Notes: generated by a model from the sequence alone, not told the origin. Shown: positions 35,767-44,913, numbered from the stretch's first letter. The stretch: DNA of 64,000 nt from Bradyrhizobium sp. RP6 (GCF_003837805.1 NZ_RQIT01000006.1:62001-126000), one strand, 5' to 3'. A program made the numbers and translations.

Positions 35767-38700
35767 ATGCGATGTGTGCATTGCGGGCGTAAAATCTGGC
35801 CCACCAATCAATACTGCGCAGGTTGCGGGGCGTCGGTCGGCGTTGAGTGCGACGAGTGCGGTCATGCTAACCCGGCTGATGCGCGGTTCTGCGGAAAATG
35901 TAGCGCAGAGTTAAAAACAACCCTGGGCGAACCGAACAACCGTTCGTGGCTTACAGTTGCCAATACACTGGCGAGCAAAGGAGGTGAACGGAAGCGTCTT
36001 AGTGTCCTCTTTGCTGACATTTGCGAATCAACACGCCTTATCGATCAATTGGGTGATCCCGAGCTTGGCATGCAACGCCTGCAGCCCACACTCGATGTAA
36101 TGAATAGAGTTGTTTCCCGTTACGATGGCATCGTCAACAAGTCACAAGGTGATGGGATTATGGCTTTGTTCGGTGCCCCACGCCCTCACGAGGATCACGC
36201 AGTTCGTGCCTGTCTAGCAGCTCTGGCCATCCAAGATGAACTAGCTCAGTTGGGTGATGCGGAGATCCAAACACGTATTGGCATCCATACGGGCGAAGTA
36301 ATTGCTCAGGCAGTGCAGCATGGCCTCTATCAGACATTCGATGCAGCAGGCCCTAATGTTCATCTCGCAAGCAGAATTGAGCACTTAGCAGAGCCAAGCA
36401 CTATCTTGATCTCAAAAGAGACCTACGCCGCAGCGCGACAGTACGTACAAGCCGAACCTGTAGGTTCACAGAAGGTGCGCGGAATCGAGGCGCCTGTCGA
36501 ACTTTACAAGTTGAAGGGCCTTCTGAATGCTCCCGCGAGCAGTGTTTTTCGAAGCGGAAGGCGATTGGCTCCGCTCACAGGACGGCACGAGCAGTTCGCA
36601 GCTTTGCTAGCGGAACTTGCTTACACTCAAAAAGGTGCCGGGCGCATCGTTGCTGTGGTGGGTGAGGCCGGCATTGGGAAAAGCCGACTATGTTATGAAT
36701 TCGCCGAACACTGTCGAGCCAATGGAGTGAGAGTTCTTGAGGCCCGAGTGTTGTCGCACGGAAAATCCACCCCGTTTCAGCCGGTGCTTGAGTTACTTAG
36801 AGACTACTTCGATATTCGTGGCCGGGAGAGCCCTGACATCTCGCGACGGCGCGTTCTCGACAAGCTCGAATTGCTCAAGGTCCCTCCGCAAACTTCATCT
36901 GTTCTGTTGCAATTTCTTGGTATCGCCGACCCGCATGTGCCAACCGCGAAGCTTGATCCCAAGGCGCGTAAGTCGCTCCTTCTGGACTTTGTCAGAACTT
37001 TACCGCAAGCGGGCCCGCAGGGGGCGGCCGCTGTGGTTATCATTGAAGATCTGCATTGGATCGATGCTGCAAGCGAGGAGTTTGTGGAGGCGCTCGCGGA
37101 TGCAGTGGTGGGCACCTCGACTCTTTTGCTCGTAAACTTTAGGCCCGGCTTTTCGGCGCATCTAACCCAGCGATCCTTTTATCGACAGATCGCCCTGCCT
37201 TCGTTGTCGCCGAATGAGTCAGCTATATTGCTGCAAGATCAGATTGGAAATCATCCCTCACTTGCCTTAATTGGCAGAAACATCGTCGCGCGCGCGCAAG
37301 GTAATCCATTCTTTCTTGAGGAACTCGTCAATGCAGTCGTTGAACGGGGAGACCTTGATGGAGATCCGGGCGCCTACAAACTAAAAGGCGGAATTGATTC
37401 AATTCCACTGCCTTCCACGGTGCAGGCGGTCATTGCAGCTCGAATTGATCGACTTGAAGCTAATTCTAAGCGCGTTCTCGAAGTTGCCTCGGTAGTAGGT
37501 CGCGAAATCGAAATTCCGGTGCTGCAGCGAATCTGCGGTTTGGGCGAAGACGATATTTTCGAGGCACTTCAGCAGCTCAGGCGCGCTGAGTTGTTGTATG
37601 ATGTTCCTCCTTTGACGCGGCGGTGTTTAGCATTTCGCCATCCTTTGATTCTGGAGGTAGTCTACAAATCTCTGCTGCGGACCCGTGCTCGCGAAATTCA
37701 TTCTGCTGTGGCGAATGCTCTTGAAGCATTGTTCAAGGATCAGCCAGAACAGAGGGCTTCATTGTTAGCCTATCATCTGGAAGAAGCCGGTGAAAACCTC
37801 AAAGCGGCTCAGCAGAATATGCGTGCTGCCGTTTGGATTGGTGCAAACGATCCAAGTCAAGCGCTGAGGTGCTGGAAGAAGGTTCGTCAATTATTGAAGA
37901 CGCAGTCGCCATCGCAGCCGATCGATTACATGCAGATGATGGCATGCGGCCAAATCGTAAATTTCGCATGGAGAGAAGGCCTGCCAGCCGCAGAAGCCGT
38001 CACCTATTTCGAAGAAGCCAAAGACTTCGCTCTCGCACTCAAGGACTCACGCGCGAATGCATTGATTCATGCCGCTTATGGTCGAATGCTTGCGAACGGA
38101 GGCTCAGCAGACGAATACGTAGAGAAGATCAGGGAGGCGAAGATCATCGCGGACCAGGGCAACGAGGTAAGTGTCCAAATCACTCTCAAAGCTGTTCTCT
38201 GTCACGCCTTACGGTTAGCTGGCTACATGTCAGAAGCGCTTCAGACGAACATCGAGGCCGCCGAACGCGTTCACGATATCGTTAAAATTGACCGAGAAAC
38301 ACTCGGGTTTGATATTGAAGTGTGGCTAACGGCTATGCGAGGCCAAACCTTGGTCATGCTGGATCGTTGTGATGAGGCTAGGCCATTCCTCGACAGTATT
38401 CTTCAGATGGATAGCAGTCAGGTCGATCCCTTGCATCAACTGATCCCTAGCTTGGCTTACGTCGATCTCGCTTGTGCGGAGGGGAATGCAAAGTTGGCTG
38501 AACACCATTCAGAGAGGGCCTTCGCGATCGCTACATCGGGTGGAAATCCCTATTTGCGGGTCTATGCTCAAGCTTCTCGGGGGCTTGCCCATCTTGTGGG
38601 CGGACGGCTTACATCTGCGATATCCGACTTATCCGATGCGCTCTCGTTCGCCCGAGCACGGAAGGCCGGCTTAGAGAATGAGCCCCGAATGCTAGCCGAC

Positions 38701-38979
38701 CTCGCTAATGTCTATCGCTTGGAAGGAGACGTTACTACTGCGTTCCGCGTTGTTAACGAGGCAATCAGCATTTCGGTTGAACGTCATGCGCGTGTACCTG
38801 AATGCCTAGCTCGCATTGTGCATGCAGCGCTGCTAATTCAGAGCAAGGAAGGTCACGAAGTCGCAAGAAATGAGCTCACATGCGCGCAACTGCTGATCGA
38901 GAAGACCGGAGCAGCCCTATTGAAGCGTTTAGTAAAACAACCAGGTAACGGCGTTCGATTGGATCGGCTTGCCCAATAG
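35767..38979 (+). CDS. Zinc-ribbon / adenylate cyclase / STAND-type ATPase signalling protein
   Basis: This 1070-residue protein opens with two zinc ribbons, four CxxC pairs in the first 45 residues (CVHCG, CAGCG, CDECG, CGKCS). A class III cyclase domain follows at about 75-255 with metal Asp in SVLFADICESTRLIDQL and KSQGDGIMALFGAPRPHEDH, and the dimer-partner region GPNVHLASRIEHL. A P-loop ATPase follows with Walker A VVGEAGIGKSRLCYEF near 298 and Walker B VVIIEDLHWIDAAS near 423. The C-terminal half is TPR-like helical repeat. It could make cAMP under ATPase and repeat control. Such proteins are common chromosomally in Bradyrhizobium; here it is island cargo. Confidence 0.88.
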   Translation: MRCVHCGRKIWPTNQYCAGCGASVGVECDECGHANPADARFCGKCSAELKTTLGEPNNRSWLTVANTLASKGGERKRLSVLFADICESTRLIDQLGDPELGMQRLQPTLDVMNRVVSRYDGIVNKSQGDGIMALFGAPRPHEDHAVRACLAALAIQDELAQLGDAEIQTRIGIHTGEVIAQAVQHGLYQTFDAAGPNVHLASRIEHLAEPSTILISKETYAAARQYVQAEPVGSQKVRGIEAPVELYKLKGLLNAPASSVFRSGRRLAPLTGRHEQFAALLAELAYTQKGAGRIVAVVGEAGIGKSRLCYEFAEHCRANGVRVLEARVLSHGKSTPFQPVLELLRDYFDIRGRESPDISRRRVLDKLELLKVPPQTSSVLLQFLGIADPHVPTAKLDPKARKSLLLDFVRTLPQAGPQGAAAVVIIEDLHWIDAASEEFVEALADAVVGTSTLLLVNFRPGFSAHLTQRSFYRQIALPSLSPNESAILLQDQIGNHPSLALIGRNIVARAQGNPFFLEELVNAVVERGDLDGDPGAYKLKGGIDSIPLPSTVQAVIAARIDRLEANSKRVLEVASVVGREIEIPVLQRICGLGEDDIFEALQQLRRAELLYDVPPLTRRCLAFRHPLILEVVYKSLLRTRAREIHSAVANALEALFKDQPEQRASLLAYHLEEAGENLKAAQQNMRAAVWIGANDPSQALRCWKKVRQLLKTQSPSQPIDYMQMMACGQIVNFAWREGLPAAEAVTYFEEAKDFALALKDSRANALIHAAYGRMLANGGSADEYVEKIREAKIIADQGNEVSVQITLKAVLCHALRLAGYMSEALQTNIEAAERVHDIVKIDRETLGFDIEVWLTAMRGQTLVMLDRCDEARPFLDSILQMDSSQVDPLHQLIPSLAYVDLACAEGNAKLAEHHSERAFAIATSGGNPYLRVYAQASRGLAHLVGGRLTSAISDLSDALSFARARKAGLENEPRMLADLANVYRLEGDVTTAFRVVNEAISISVERHARVPECLARIVHAALLIQSKEGHEVARNELTCAQLLIEKTGAALLKRLVKQPGNGVRLDRLAQ

Positions 38980-39052
38980 ACCGACTTTAGAGCGAGCTCT
39001 CTATCCGGGCATGTCTCAATCATAGGCGCAAGCGGCAGGTTAGCCGGATATT

Positions 39053-40018
39053 TCAGACAAGATCCTCCACGGTGTAAACCCAGGCGCGTTGAAGCCCGTA
39101 AGTGGTTTCCCGTGCGTATTTGTCGGTGACAGGAAATAGGATGCTGGTCGCAGTCGACTTGCATTCCGTCAAATAGGAAAGGGCGAATCCAAGCGCTTGA
39201 GGCTTCGTAGCGAGTGGCGACAGGTATAAATTAGATATGGCGCCAAGCCGCCGTCTGCTTTTTACTATGTCGCTCAAAGTTGCAGCCGTGACGAATGGAT
39301 CATTCGCCGGAGCGAAGAATCTATCTACGTCAAACACCTTGTTCGTTCCGATTGCGTCCGACGCTCTGAAGGCGCGCATGACGTTTTCTTGGTACATATC
39401 CGCACGCAACGAAGGCAACCCAAAGATTTGGACTTTGTCAGCTTTATCCTTGTTCTCAGCGACAGCTTTGATTAGGCGATGGTCGTATCCCGATCCTATT
39501 ATTAAGAAGTCGTTCTGCTGATCTGGCGAGTTGATGCCCTCAAAACCCTCGACCTGCCTCACCCGGATTGATCCTTCAGAAAAGGTCGTCTGCTCCTTCT
39601 GTGCATAAGCGCGTGGTTCGGAGTAAATAACGTCGTACTTTCGCACCCCGCGCAGGCTCAGGTAGAGTGTTAAGAAGATCAAGTGAGGACGCATAAAACC
39701 GGTACAATCGACACAAATCGACGTGTCACCGATCGTACGAGACGTTCTTCTTTCGATCTCTGCAACTAACTCCTTGACTAATGCGGATTCAGTTGCGGCA
39801 CTCGAAGAAAAACAATCTCCGCTTGGCAGCTCCGCTGAACTGTAATCATACTCATTATGGATGAGCCAAAGTTTGTTGCGCGCTCGGATCCGGTCAAACG
39901 CCAGTCGAACTCTTTCGCTCGAGTTGAAGGCTGATATCAGTATGTCGTATTCAGGCAATTGCCAATCATCTGTAGATAGTTCTCTTTTGTAAAGAAGGTT
40001 GTAGGGCGACAAGCTCAT
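39053..40018 (-). CDS. Unknown Rossmann-like protein, last gene of the four-gene system
   Basis: This 321-residue protein starts at the ATG at 40018, which overlaps the upstream ATPase stop by four bases (ATGA). I recognise no named family. Conserved-looking blocks are YDILISAFNSSERVRLAFDR (residues 24-43), IHNEYDYSSAELP, TSICVDCTGFMRPHLIFLTL (99-118), VIYSEPRAYAQKEQTTFSEG, FLIIGSGYDHRLIKAVAEN (171-189), IFGLPSLRADMYQENVMRAF (198-217) and FAPANDPFVTAATL. Alternating beta strands with Gly/Asp turns suggest a nucleotide-binding or Rossmann-like enzyme or sensor. There are no membrane segments. Its obligate coupling to the ATPase implies the two proteins work together. Confidence 0.75.
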   Translation of the reverse strand: MSLSPYNLLYKRELSTDDWQLPEYDILISAFNSSERVRLAFDRIRARNKLWLIHNEYDYSSAELPSGDCFSSSAATESALVKELVAEIERRTSRTIGDTSICVDCTGFMRPHLIFLTLYLSLRGVRKYDVIYSEPRAYAQKEQTTFSEGSIRVRQVEGFEGINSPDQQNDFLIIGSGYDHRLIKAVAENKDKADKVQIFGLPSLRADMYQENVMRAFRASDAIGTNKVFDVDRFFAPANDPFVTAATLSDIVKSRRRLGAISNLYLSPLATKPQALGFALSYLTECKSTATSILFPVTDKYARETTYGLQRAWVYTVEDLV

Positions 40019-42054
40019 TCGAACAAATCCGGCTGATTGGGATCTTTTTTCGGCTGCGCTGAGCGATTGAAATAAGGGGCTGTCATCTTCGCTTCCCAAT
40101 CCTTCAAGAGCTCCTCAAAGGATTCGCGATAGGAGTAAACGAAGACCGCATTCGCTTGGTCGTTCGAAAGCGTGGCGACCCCGCGTCTCGCAATTGGGAG
40201 ATCGTAGCGGGGCGAGAGCATTGTGTTCAATTCAAGCTTACGGCTAACAGCTTCGGAATTGCGCTCGCGCTGCCCTCGGGAAATGTCAATCAGAATTGAT
40301 GTGTTCAAAGCTGCTCTGATCGTATCGCGCGCTTCATGATGCAGCTGGATATCATCCACGCTTATCGCGATCATCGAGGTTTCAATTGGTTTGTCGGCGA
40401 AGCGATTTGCACGAAAAAGGCGAGACAGACGGTCGACACTGGATCGCACGAGCAATCCTCGATCTCCTTCTTCTAACATGTGTTCAAGAAACCAATCTGA
40501 TGCTTCAGCGATACCCTTCTGTTGCGCCCTAAATGAAATCTTTCCTCCAGAGAACGGGTTTTCCTCCATGTATACCGACCAATCGAATATACGCTTCAAT
40601 ATCGTGAGCAGCGTTCTCGGCAGCCCTTCCGACATCCGGATGAAATTATTTAAGCCCGAATAGTTCTGCTTCCCATTGTTCTCCCTTAGTAGCTGAGCGA
40701 CCATGTCGCCAGTGTGCTTCCTAACAAATTCCGCGAACTTGCCATCGCGTGTCCCGTTAAGATAAGACTCTGCGTTTTCTCTCAGAACTCTAGAAGCTGC
40801 TACCAAATCTGCTGAGCGAAACCATTGTTGATATAGAAAGAGCAGGCATAATTTCTCCATAAGCGGGCTGCCATCGAAGCTCACGCTCTTAACCAGCTCA
40901 TCTAAATCGCCGCCACTCCTAGGGCCAATCACAAAGCCGTCCGCCAAGCCCTTGCTAAGCTTTTGTCGAAACTTAACTAGGTGCGGTCGTTCGCTCTGCC
41001 CGTCAAACAGCGATAGAAGGTATGGACTTTGAACAGTGAGATCGGGGCGGATGAAATACGTCACCAGGGCGTCAGGATCCTTCTCGAATATATCAACCCC
41101 GAACGTCGAGCTGAGCCTCCGGGCAATCAACTTGAGTGCGAACTCTCTATATCTCTCTGGTGCGTTTCGAAACCGCTCGTCTAGCCTCAATTCCTCGTAT
41201 TCAGACCCTTCTCGGTTCGTCTCTCCGCCGCTGTAAGTCCTGTGTGTGCGAACTCCATAAAGCCTAGCACCAATTTTGAATGCGGTTGGGCCTTCCCGCT
41301 CCCGAATAAGTGTATTCAGGTACATCTGCTGATCTTCGGTGAAGTTCTCGAACTCGTCCAACAGATAAATGAATTGGACGTCACGAAGACTCGTGAGCGT
41401 CTGTGATGCCAAACTCGGGATACCGAAAAACAAGCGCCCCCGAGAGACGAGCACTTCGGCCTTGAGTTCGTTACTCAATGCGGCGTTGTTTACCGCATAG
41501 TCGAGCTGGCGTCGCAACTCCGCGAGGTAGTCTCTCACTTCCGACAATCTATTGAACACACGGTCACATCGATCGAACAACCCACCGATCTCTAATGAAA
41601 CTTTATTGCCCTCCTGTTCGAGTTTCCTTTCGCTCGAGCAGACGGTTTCTAATGCCGCCAATGTCTTATCCGCCACCCAAAGCTCGAAGTAGTAGGCGAA
41701 CAAATCGCTCCACAGCTGAGCACCCTGGCCCTTTCCGCCGAACCTGTGAGAGTCTAAGCCTCCGCATCGTGCATAGATGCCCACATACCCATCTCCCGTT
41801 ACCCCGTCGACAAGACCAAGACCCGCCTTATTGAAGCGGATCGACTGAAGGGCAAACGAGTGATGACGCATCAAGTGAGACTTGCCGCTACCTTTCCCCC
41901 CCAGGACAAACATTGCCATAGGAGAGTTGAGGCGCGTGAAGCTCGTAATTTCCTCCTCTCCCTCTCCTGCACTCACCCACAGCAGGTCAATCTGCTCATC
42001 AACCAAATCGTTCGATTTTGTTATGCGAAATGGATTATCAACCCGACCGCTCAT
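40015..42054 (-). CDS. ORC/CDC6-like P-loop ATPase
   Basis: This 679-residue AAA+/STAND-type ATPase starts at the ATG at 42054, which overlaps the stop of the PRTase-like gene (ATGA). Walker A is FVLGGKGSGKSHLMRHHSF (residues 49-67) and Walker B is VQFIYLLDEFENFTED (226-241), with DEFEN typical of ORC/CDC6-like helicase-loader ATPases. After the Walker B block the sequence IREREGPTAFKIGARLYGVR carries Arg residues that could be a sensor or finger. The long C-terminal half is helical and may contain a winged helix. It is probably the regulatory motor or switch of the operon. Family assignment comes from motif pattern and memory, not a search. Confidence 0.78.
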   Translation of the reverse strand: MSGRVDNPFRITKSNDLVDEQIDLLWVSAGEGEEEITSFTRLNSPMAMFVLGGKGSGKSHLMRHHSFALQSIRFNKAGLGLVDGVTGDGYVGIYARCGGLDSHRFGGKGQGAQLWSDLFAYYFELWVADKTLAALETVCSSERKLEQEGNKVSLEIGGLFDRCDRVFNRLSEVRDYLAELRRQLDYAVNNAALSNELKAEVLVSRGRLFFGIPSLASQTLTSLRDVQFIYLLDEFENFTEDQQMYLNTLIREREGPTAFKIGARLYGVRTHRTYSGGETNREGSEYEELRLDERFRNAPERYREFALKLIARRLSSTFGVDIFEKDPDALVTYFIRPDLTVQSPYLLSLFDGQSERPHLVKFRQKLSKGLADGFVIGPRSGGDLDELVKSVSFDGSPLMEKLCLLFLYQQWFRSADLVAASRVLRENAESYLNGTRDGKFAEFVRKHTGDMVAQLLRENNGKQNYSGLNNFIRMSEGLPRTLLTILKRIFDWSVYMEENPFSGGKISFRAQQKGIAEASDWFLEHMLEEGDRGLLVRSSVDRLSRLFRANRFADKPIETSMIAISVDDIQLHHEARDTIRAALNTSILIDISRGQRERNSEAVSRKLELNTMLSPRYDLPIARRGVATLSNDQANAVFVYSYRESFEELLKDWEAKMTAPYFNRSAQPKKDPNQPDLFE

Positions 42055-43025
42055 GACTGCCACCCATACTGCTTGGGAAATCGACGGAACAACGGAATCC
42101 ACGCAGTGCCGTCGGGATCATCAAACCAAATGATGGGAAGTGTGTTGTCGGGTGTATTGTGGAAGAAGCCAATTAAGAGCTGCCCATCCCGATATCCGAG
42201 AGGATCACTACTGAAGAGAGTGTGACCATGTCGCAGGCTGATGGATTTCGCTTTAGCCTTATCAAACGGCGCGCTTGCATTTTTGTAAACTCTAGAGTCA
42301 TCGCCGAAACACCTAAAAGAGTCGTCCAGCTCAACTACGCTACCGACCTCGTCGAACCAACCCAGCTTTCGAATTTCGTTCAAGCCGAATGTGGTGGCGA
42401 ACAGCGTGTAATAGTAAACCTTCGCTTTCTTGTTCATCTGCTTGAGAGGCCGGACGAGCGATTCGCAGTACTGGCGTGCTTGGGTGCCCGATCCGCACAG
42501 ATCGTCTATCAAAACATAGTGCAGGATGTTGGGATCCTTCACTTTGCTTACGTGCCGAAAGACGCGGCGAGAAGTTGAGAAGACTTCCAGGGAATTTATG
42601 AAGTACTGCTTGCCGAGCCGGTTTTCTTGCCGGAAATAGTACAGCATGTGACTGCCGCTTTCCGATGGATTTCCAACTCCAATAAACCGAGTTCTTTTCA
42701 ATTCACCTTCGTAAGCCGAATTTATCAGAGTTCGGTCTAAGGTGTGATTATTTGCAGCCCTGATTTTTTCAACGACCTTGTATTGGTAGAGATCTCGAAA
42801 AAGCGAACGAAGCAAAGCCCGGATTTCTCGAACGCCGAAATACATGAAGTTGCTTGCTAGGAACAGCATCTGAAGATATGCATCGTCCCTCTTGTCTTCG
42901 GTGCTATTAAACTGGGCCAGCCACCGTTCGACGTGGTCCCACTTAGCGCGACCATCCCACAAGGTTTCGTCAAGCGCTTTCAGCTTGGCCTGAAGTTTGT
43001 CGATCTGCTCAGAATCAGGAGGCAC
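42051..43025 (-). CDS. Phosphoribosyltransferase-like protein
   Basis: This 324-residue protein starts at a GTG at 43025, inside the methyltransferase gene and 11 bases before its end, with AGGAAG just upstream. The PRPP-loop-like sequence is HYVLIDDLCGSGTQARQYCE (residues 169-188): hydrophobic strand, two acidic residues, then a small-residue loop ending in Thr, as in type I phosphoribosyltransferases. The N-terminal 150 residues are helical. The C-terminus has WFDEVGSVVELDDSFRCFGD and PLGYRDGQLLIGFFHNTPDN. Proteins of this kind have been noted in predicted conflict systems (unverified recollection). It may consume PRPP or modify a nucleotide. Confidence 0.76.
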   Translation of the reverse strand: MPPDSEQIDKLQAKLKALDETLWDGRAKWDHVERWLAQFNSTEDKRDDAYLQMLFLASNFMYFGVREIRALLRSLFRDLYQYKVVEKIRAANNHTLDRTLINSAYEGELKRTRFIGVGNPSESGSHMLYYFRQENRLGKQYFINSLEVFSTSRRVFRHVSKVKDPNILHYVLIDDLCGSGTQARQYCESLVRPLKQMNKKAKVYYYTLFATTFGLNEIRKLGWFDEVGSVVELDDSFRCFGDDSRVYKNASAPFDKAKAKSISLRHGHTLFSSDPLGYRDGQLLIGFFHNTPDNTLPIIWFDDPDGTAWIPLFRRFPKQYGWQS

Positions 43026-44361
43026 TTTGCTTCCTCAAGCAAAGCACCCATTCGCTAGCTATCATACCTGCTGTCCTATTTCGTTTAGTCATGAGCCCTC
43101 GCGATCGGATATGGTCGATCAATCGAAATTCAATCTCCAGCCCAATTTCATGAGCCAAGTTTTCGAGATAAAGAGGAGTATCGAACTGCTGATTGCAGAT
43201 CGTGTTGGGGCCTATCACGAGCACCAGACATCCTCCTGGCTTGAGCATTTGGTGCATCGAGGCGAAGGCTGCACGCATTTCAACAAAGTACTGCGCCGCA
43301 ATATGCGCTCGCAATGGGTTCAGCTTCCGTATATGAAGCAGCCGCTCATCCACCTCGCGTAGACCGGTTGATAACGACTCCGCTACTTCAGACGTTGAAT
43401 AATGCTCCCTTCCTATGTTTGCTTTCTCAAGTGATCTAAGTTCATCAGGGCGCGCGAGGCCTAGCCACCCCAATCCGAGACTAGATGATCTGATGTACTT
43501 CTGCGCGCCGATGTAGGGCGGGGACGTTACGATCAAATCAACTGAGTTCTTCCCCGCTAATGTGTGGAGGGACCGCGCGTCGTCGTAAATGCCTATCAGA
43601 TTACTAGGCAGCGCCTGATTCATCAGGCTTCTCACTCTCATTGCATTGCGGCGAACGATTTCGCTGAATGTCAAGAAAACATTCTCTGGCGTCTGATTGG
43701 CTAAGTGTCGTCGCAACTGTCTAGCATGAGCGGCATATTGCTCCTTGCGCTGCATGTTGATCCGAACAGGAACAGATAGCCGAGGATCCGCCATGGACAT
43801 TTTCCGCGCACATACGGAAAAACAAACCTCCATAAACTCTCGAATTTCGACAGTGCGGATCGTTGCAATCGCGGCTCTTAATTTGCTCAACTCGGCTACG
43901 ATGCGTGGCTTATACCAGTGATTCAGATTTACCACTCTGGGCGGCTCGCATGCGTCGAGTTCACCAACTCGTTTTTTCAGGCGGGCGAGAGATCTCAGAA
44001 GGGAATCCGGGTCCACGTACCTAGTTTTCACGCGAGCGATCAGCCTCGCGAGTGGATTGGAATCCGCGCCTAAAACAGCGAAACCATTAAGTAGTCCCTC
44101 CACTAGCACCGTTCCGGAACCGCAGAACGGATCCGCTACGACTAGCTGCTTTGATGCGTCTTGCCTAAATGCATTCAAGAAGAAATTCGGAATATGTGGA
44201 ATCAGCTTGGCAGGATAGGCGTGAAGAAGATGGGTCGCCCGTTCGGGCACGAGATCTGACGTAAAGCTTCGGAAGTCGACGGTACTCACAGAGGCGCCAC
44301 GGCGTGTCGCTTCTTTCCAAGCTTCAACCGTGTCCAGGGAAGTCCGGGCTCTCGACGGCAT
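43015..44361 (-). CDS. DNA methyltransferase (N4-cytosine/N6-adenine type)
   Basis: This 448-residue amino-methyltransferase has SAM-binding motif I in VVADPFCGSGTVLVEGLLNG (residues 74-93) and the catalytic motif IV VDLIVTSPPYIGAQKY (274-289). TSPPY is most usual in N4-cytosine enzymes. The upstream LLHAYPAKLIPHIPNFFLNA is the substrate-side sequence seen in this class. About 190 residues lie between motifs I and IV, long enough to hold target recognition. No restriction endonuclease gene adjoins it; instead it heads the operon with the PRTase-like, ATPase and unknown genes. It may mark self DNA or act as part of the effector. Confidence 0.88.
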   Translation of the reverse strand: MPSRARTSLDTVEAWKEATRRGASVSTVDFRSFTSDLVPERATHLLHAYPAKLIPHIPNFFLNAFRQDASKQLVVADPFCGSGTVLVEGLLNGFAVLGADSNPLARLIARVKTRYVDPDSLLRSLARLKKRVGELDACEPPRVVNLNHWYKPRIVAELSKLRAAIATIRTVEIREFMEVCFSVCARKMSMADPRLSVPVRINMQRKEQYAAHARQLRRHLANQTPENVFLTFSEIVRRNAMRVRSLMNQALPSNLIGIYDDARSLHTLAGKNSVDLIVTSPPYIGAQKYIRSSSLGLGWLGLARPDELRSLEKANIGREHYSTSEVAESLSTGLREVDERLLHIRKLNPLRAHIAAQYFVEMRAAFASMHQMLKPGGCLVLVIGPNTICNQQFDTPLYLENLAHEIGLEIEFRLIDHIRSRGLMTKRNRTAGMIASEWVLCLRKQSAS

Positions 44362-44366
44362 GCCTA

Positions 44367-44394
44367 TTCACGCTAGAGTGGAACTTGGTATATC
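44367..44394 (+). promoter_or_regulatory. Candidate promoter of dut-thyX
   Basis: TTCACG (44367-44372) and TATATC (44389-44394) are separated by 16 bases in the short divergent gap after the methyltransferase start at 44361. The minus-strand promoter must lie inside the dut leader. Confidence 0.42.
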
Positions 44395-44454
44395 GTTGAA
44401 TTTATGGGGGTTGATTCCCACTTCAGTCTATGCCGCTCGCTATGGGAGTTGCCA

Positions 44455-44904
44455 TTGGCTAACAGGAAAGTTCAGGTGGTGAAGCTCCATGGGAGAGCTC
44501 TAATTCCTACTTTCGCGCATCCCACCGATTCAGGAATGGACTTGTCATCTGCGGAGAAGCTCGTTCTAAAGCGGGGACAAAGGCGCCTTGTTCGCACTGG
44601 CTTAGCAGTGAGATTCCCTAAGCTGACCGAGGGGCAGATCAGGCCACGTAGCGGGCTTGCGCTAAAGTATGGCGTTACGGTCCTGAATGCGCCCGGGACC
44701 ATTGATGAAGGCTACTCCGGCGAAATATCGGTCCTTCTCATTAACTTAGGCGCATCCGATTTCACGGTCAAAACGGGCATGAAGATCGCTCAGCTCGTAG
44801 TTTCTCCCAGAATAGACGTGCGGATCTCGGAAGTGAAAAGCTTTCGCTCTAAGAAGCGGTCAACTCGGGGAAGCCGAGGGTTCGGTTCAACTGGAATGAT
44901 GTGA
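44455..44904 (+). CDS. dut: dUTP diphosphatase
   Basis: This trimeric dUTPase hydrolyses dUTP to dUMP, keeping uracil out of DNA and supplying thymidylate synthase. All five motifs are present: HPTDSGMDLSS, PRSGLALKYGV, GTIDEGYSGEISVLLINL, KTGMKIAQLVV and RGSRGFGSTG. A TTG at 44455 with GGGAG six bases upstream gives 149 residues and the family N-terminus. An ATG at 44404 without a binding site would add 17 atypical residues. It is followed after nine bases by thyX. This is an island copy, and the host should have its own. Confidence 0.9.
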   Translation: MANRKVQVVKLHGRALIPTFAHPTDSGMDLSSAEKLVLKRGQRRLVRTGLAVRFPKLTEGQIRPRSGLALKYGVTVLNAPGTIDEGYSGEISVLLINLGASDFTVKTGMKIAQLVVSPRIDVRISEVKSFRSKKRSTRGSRGFGSTGMM

Positions 44905-44913
44905 GGATCGATT

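Noticed and set aside
43015..44361. Complete restriction-modification system
   Set aside because: No endonuclease motif (PD-(D/E)xK, HNH, GIY-YIG) was recognised in adjacent island genes. The only GIY-YIG gene is 38 kb away.
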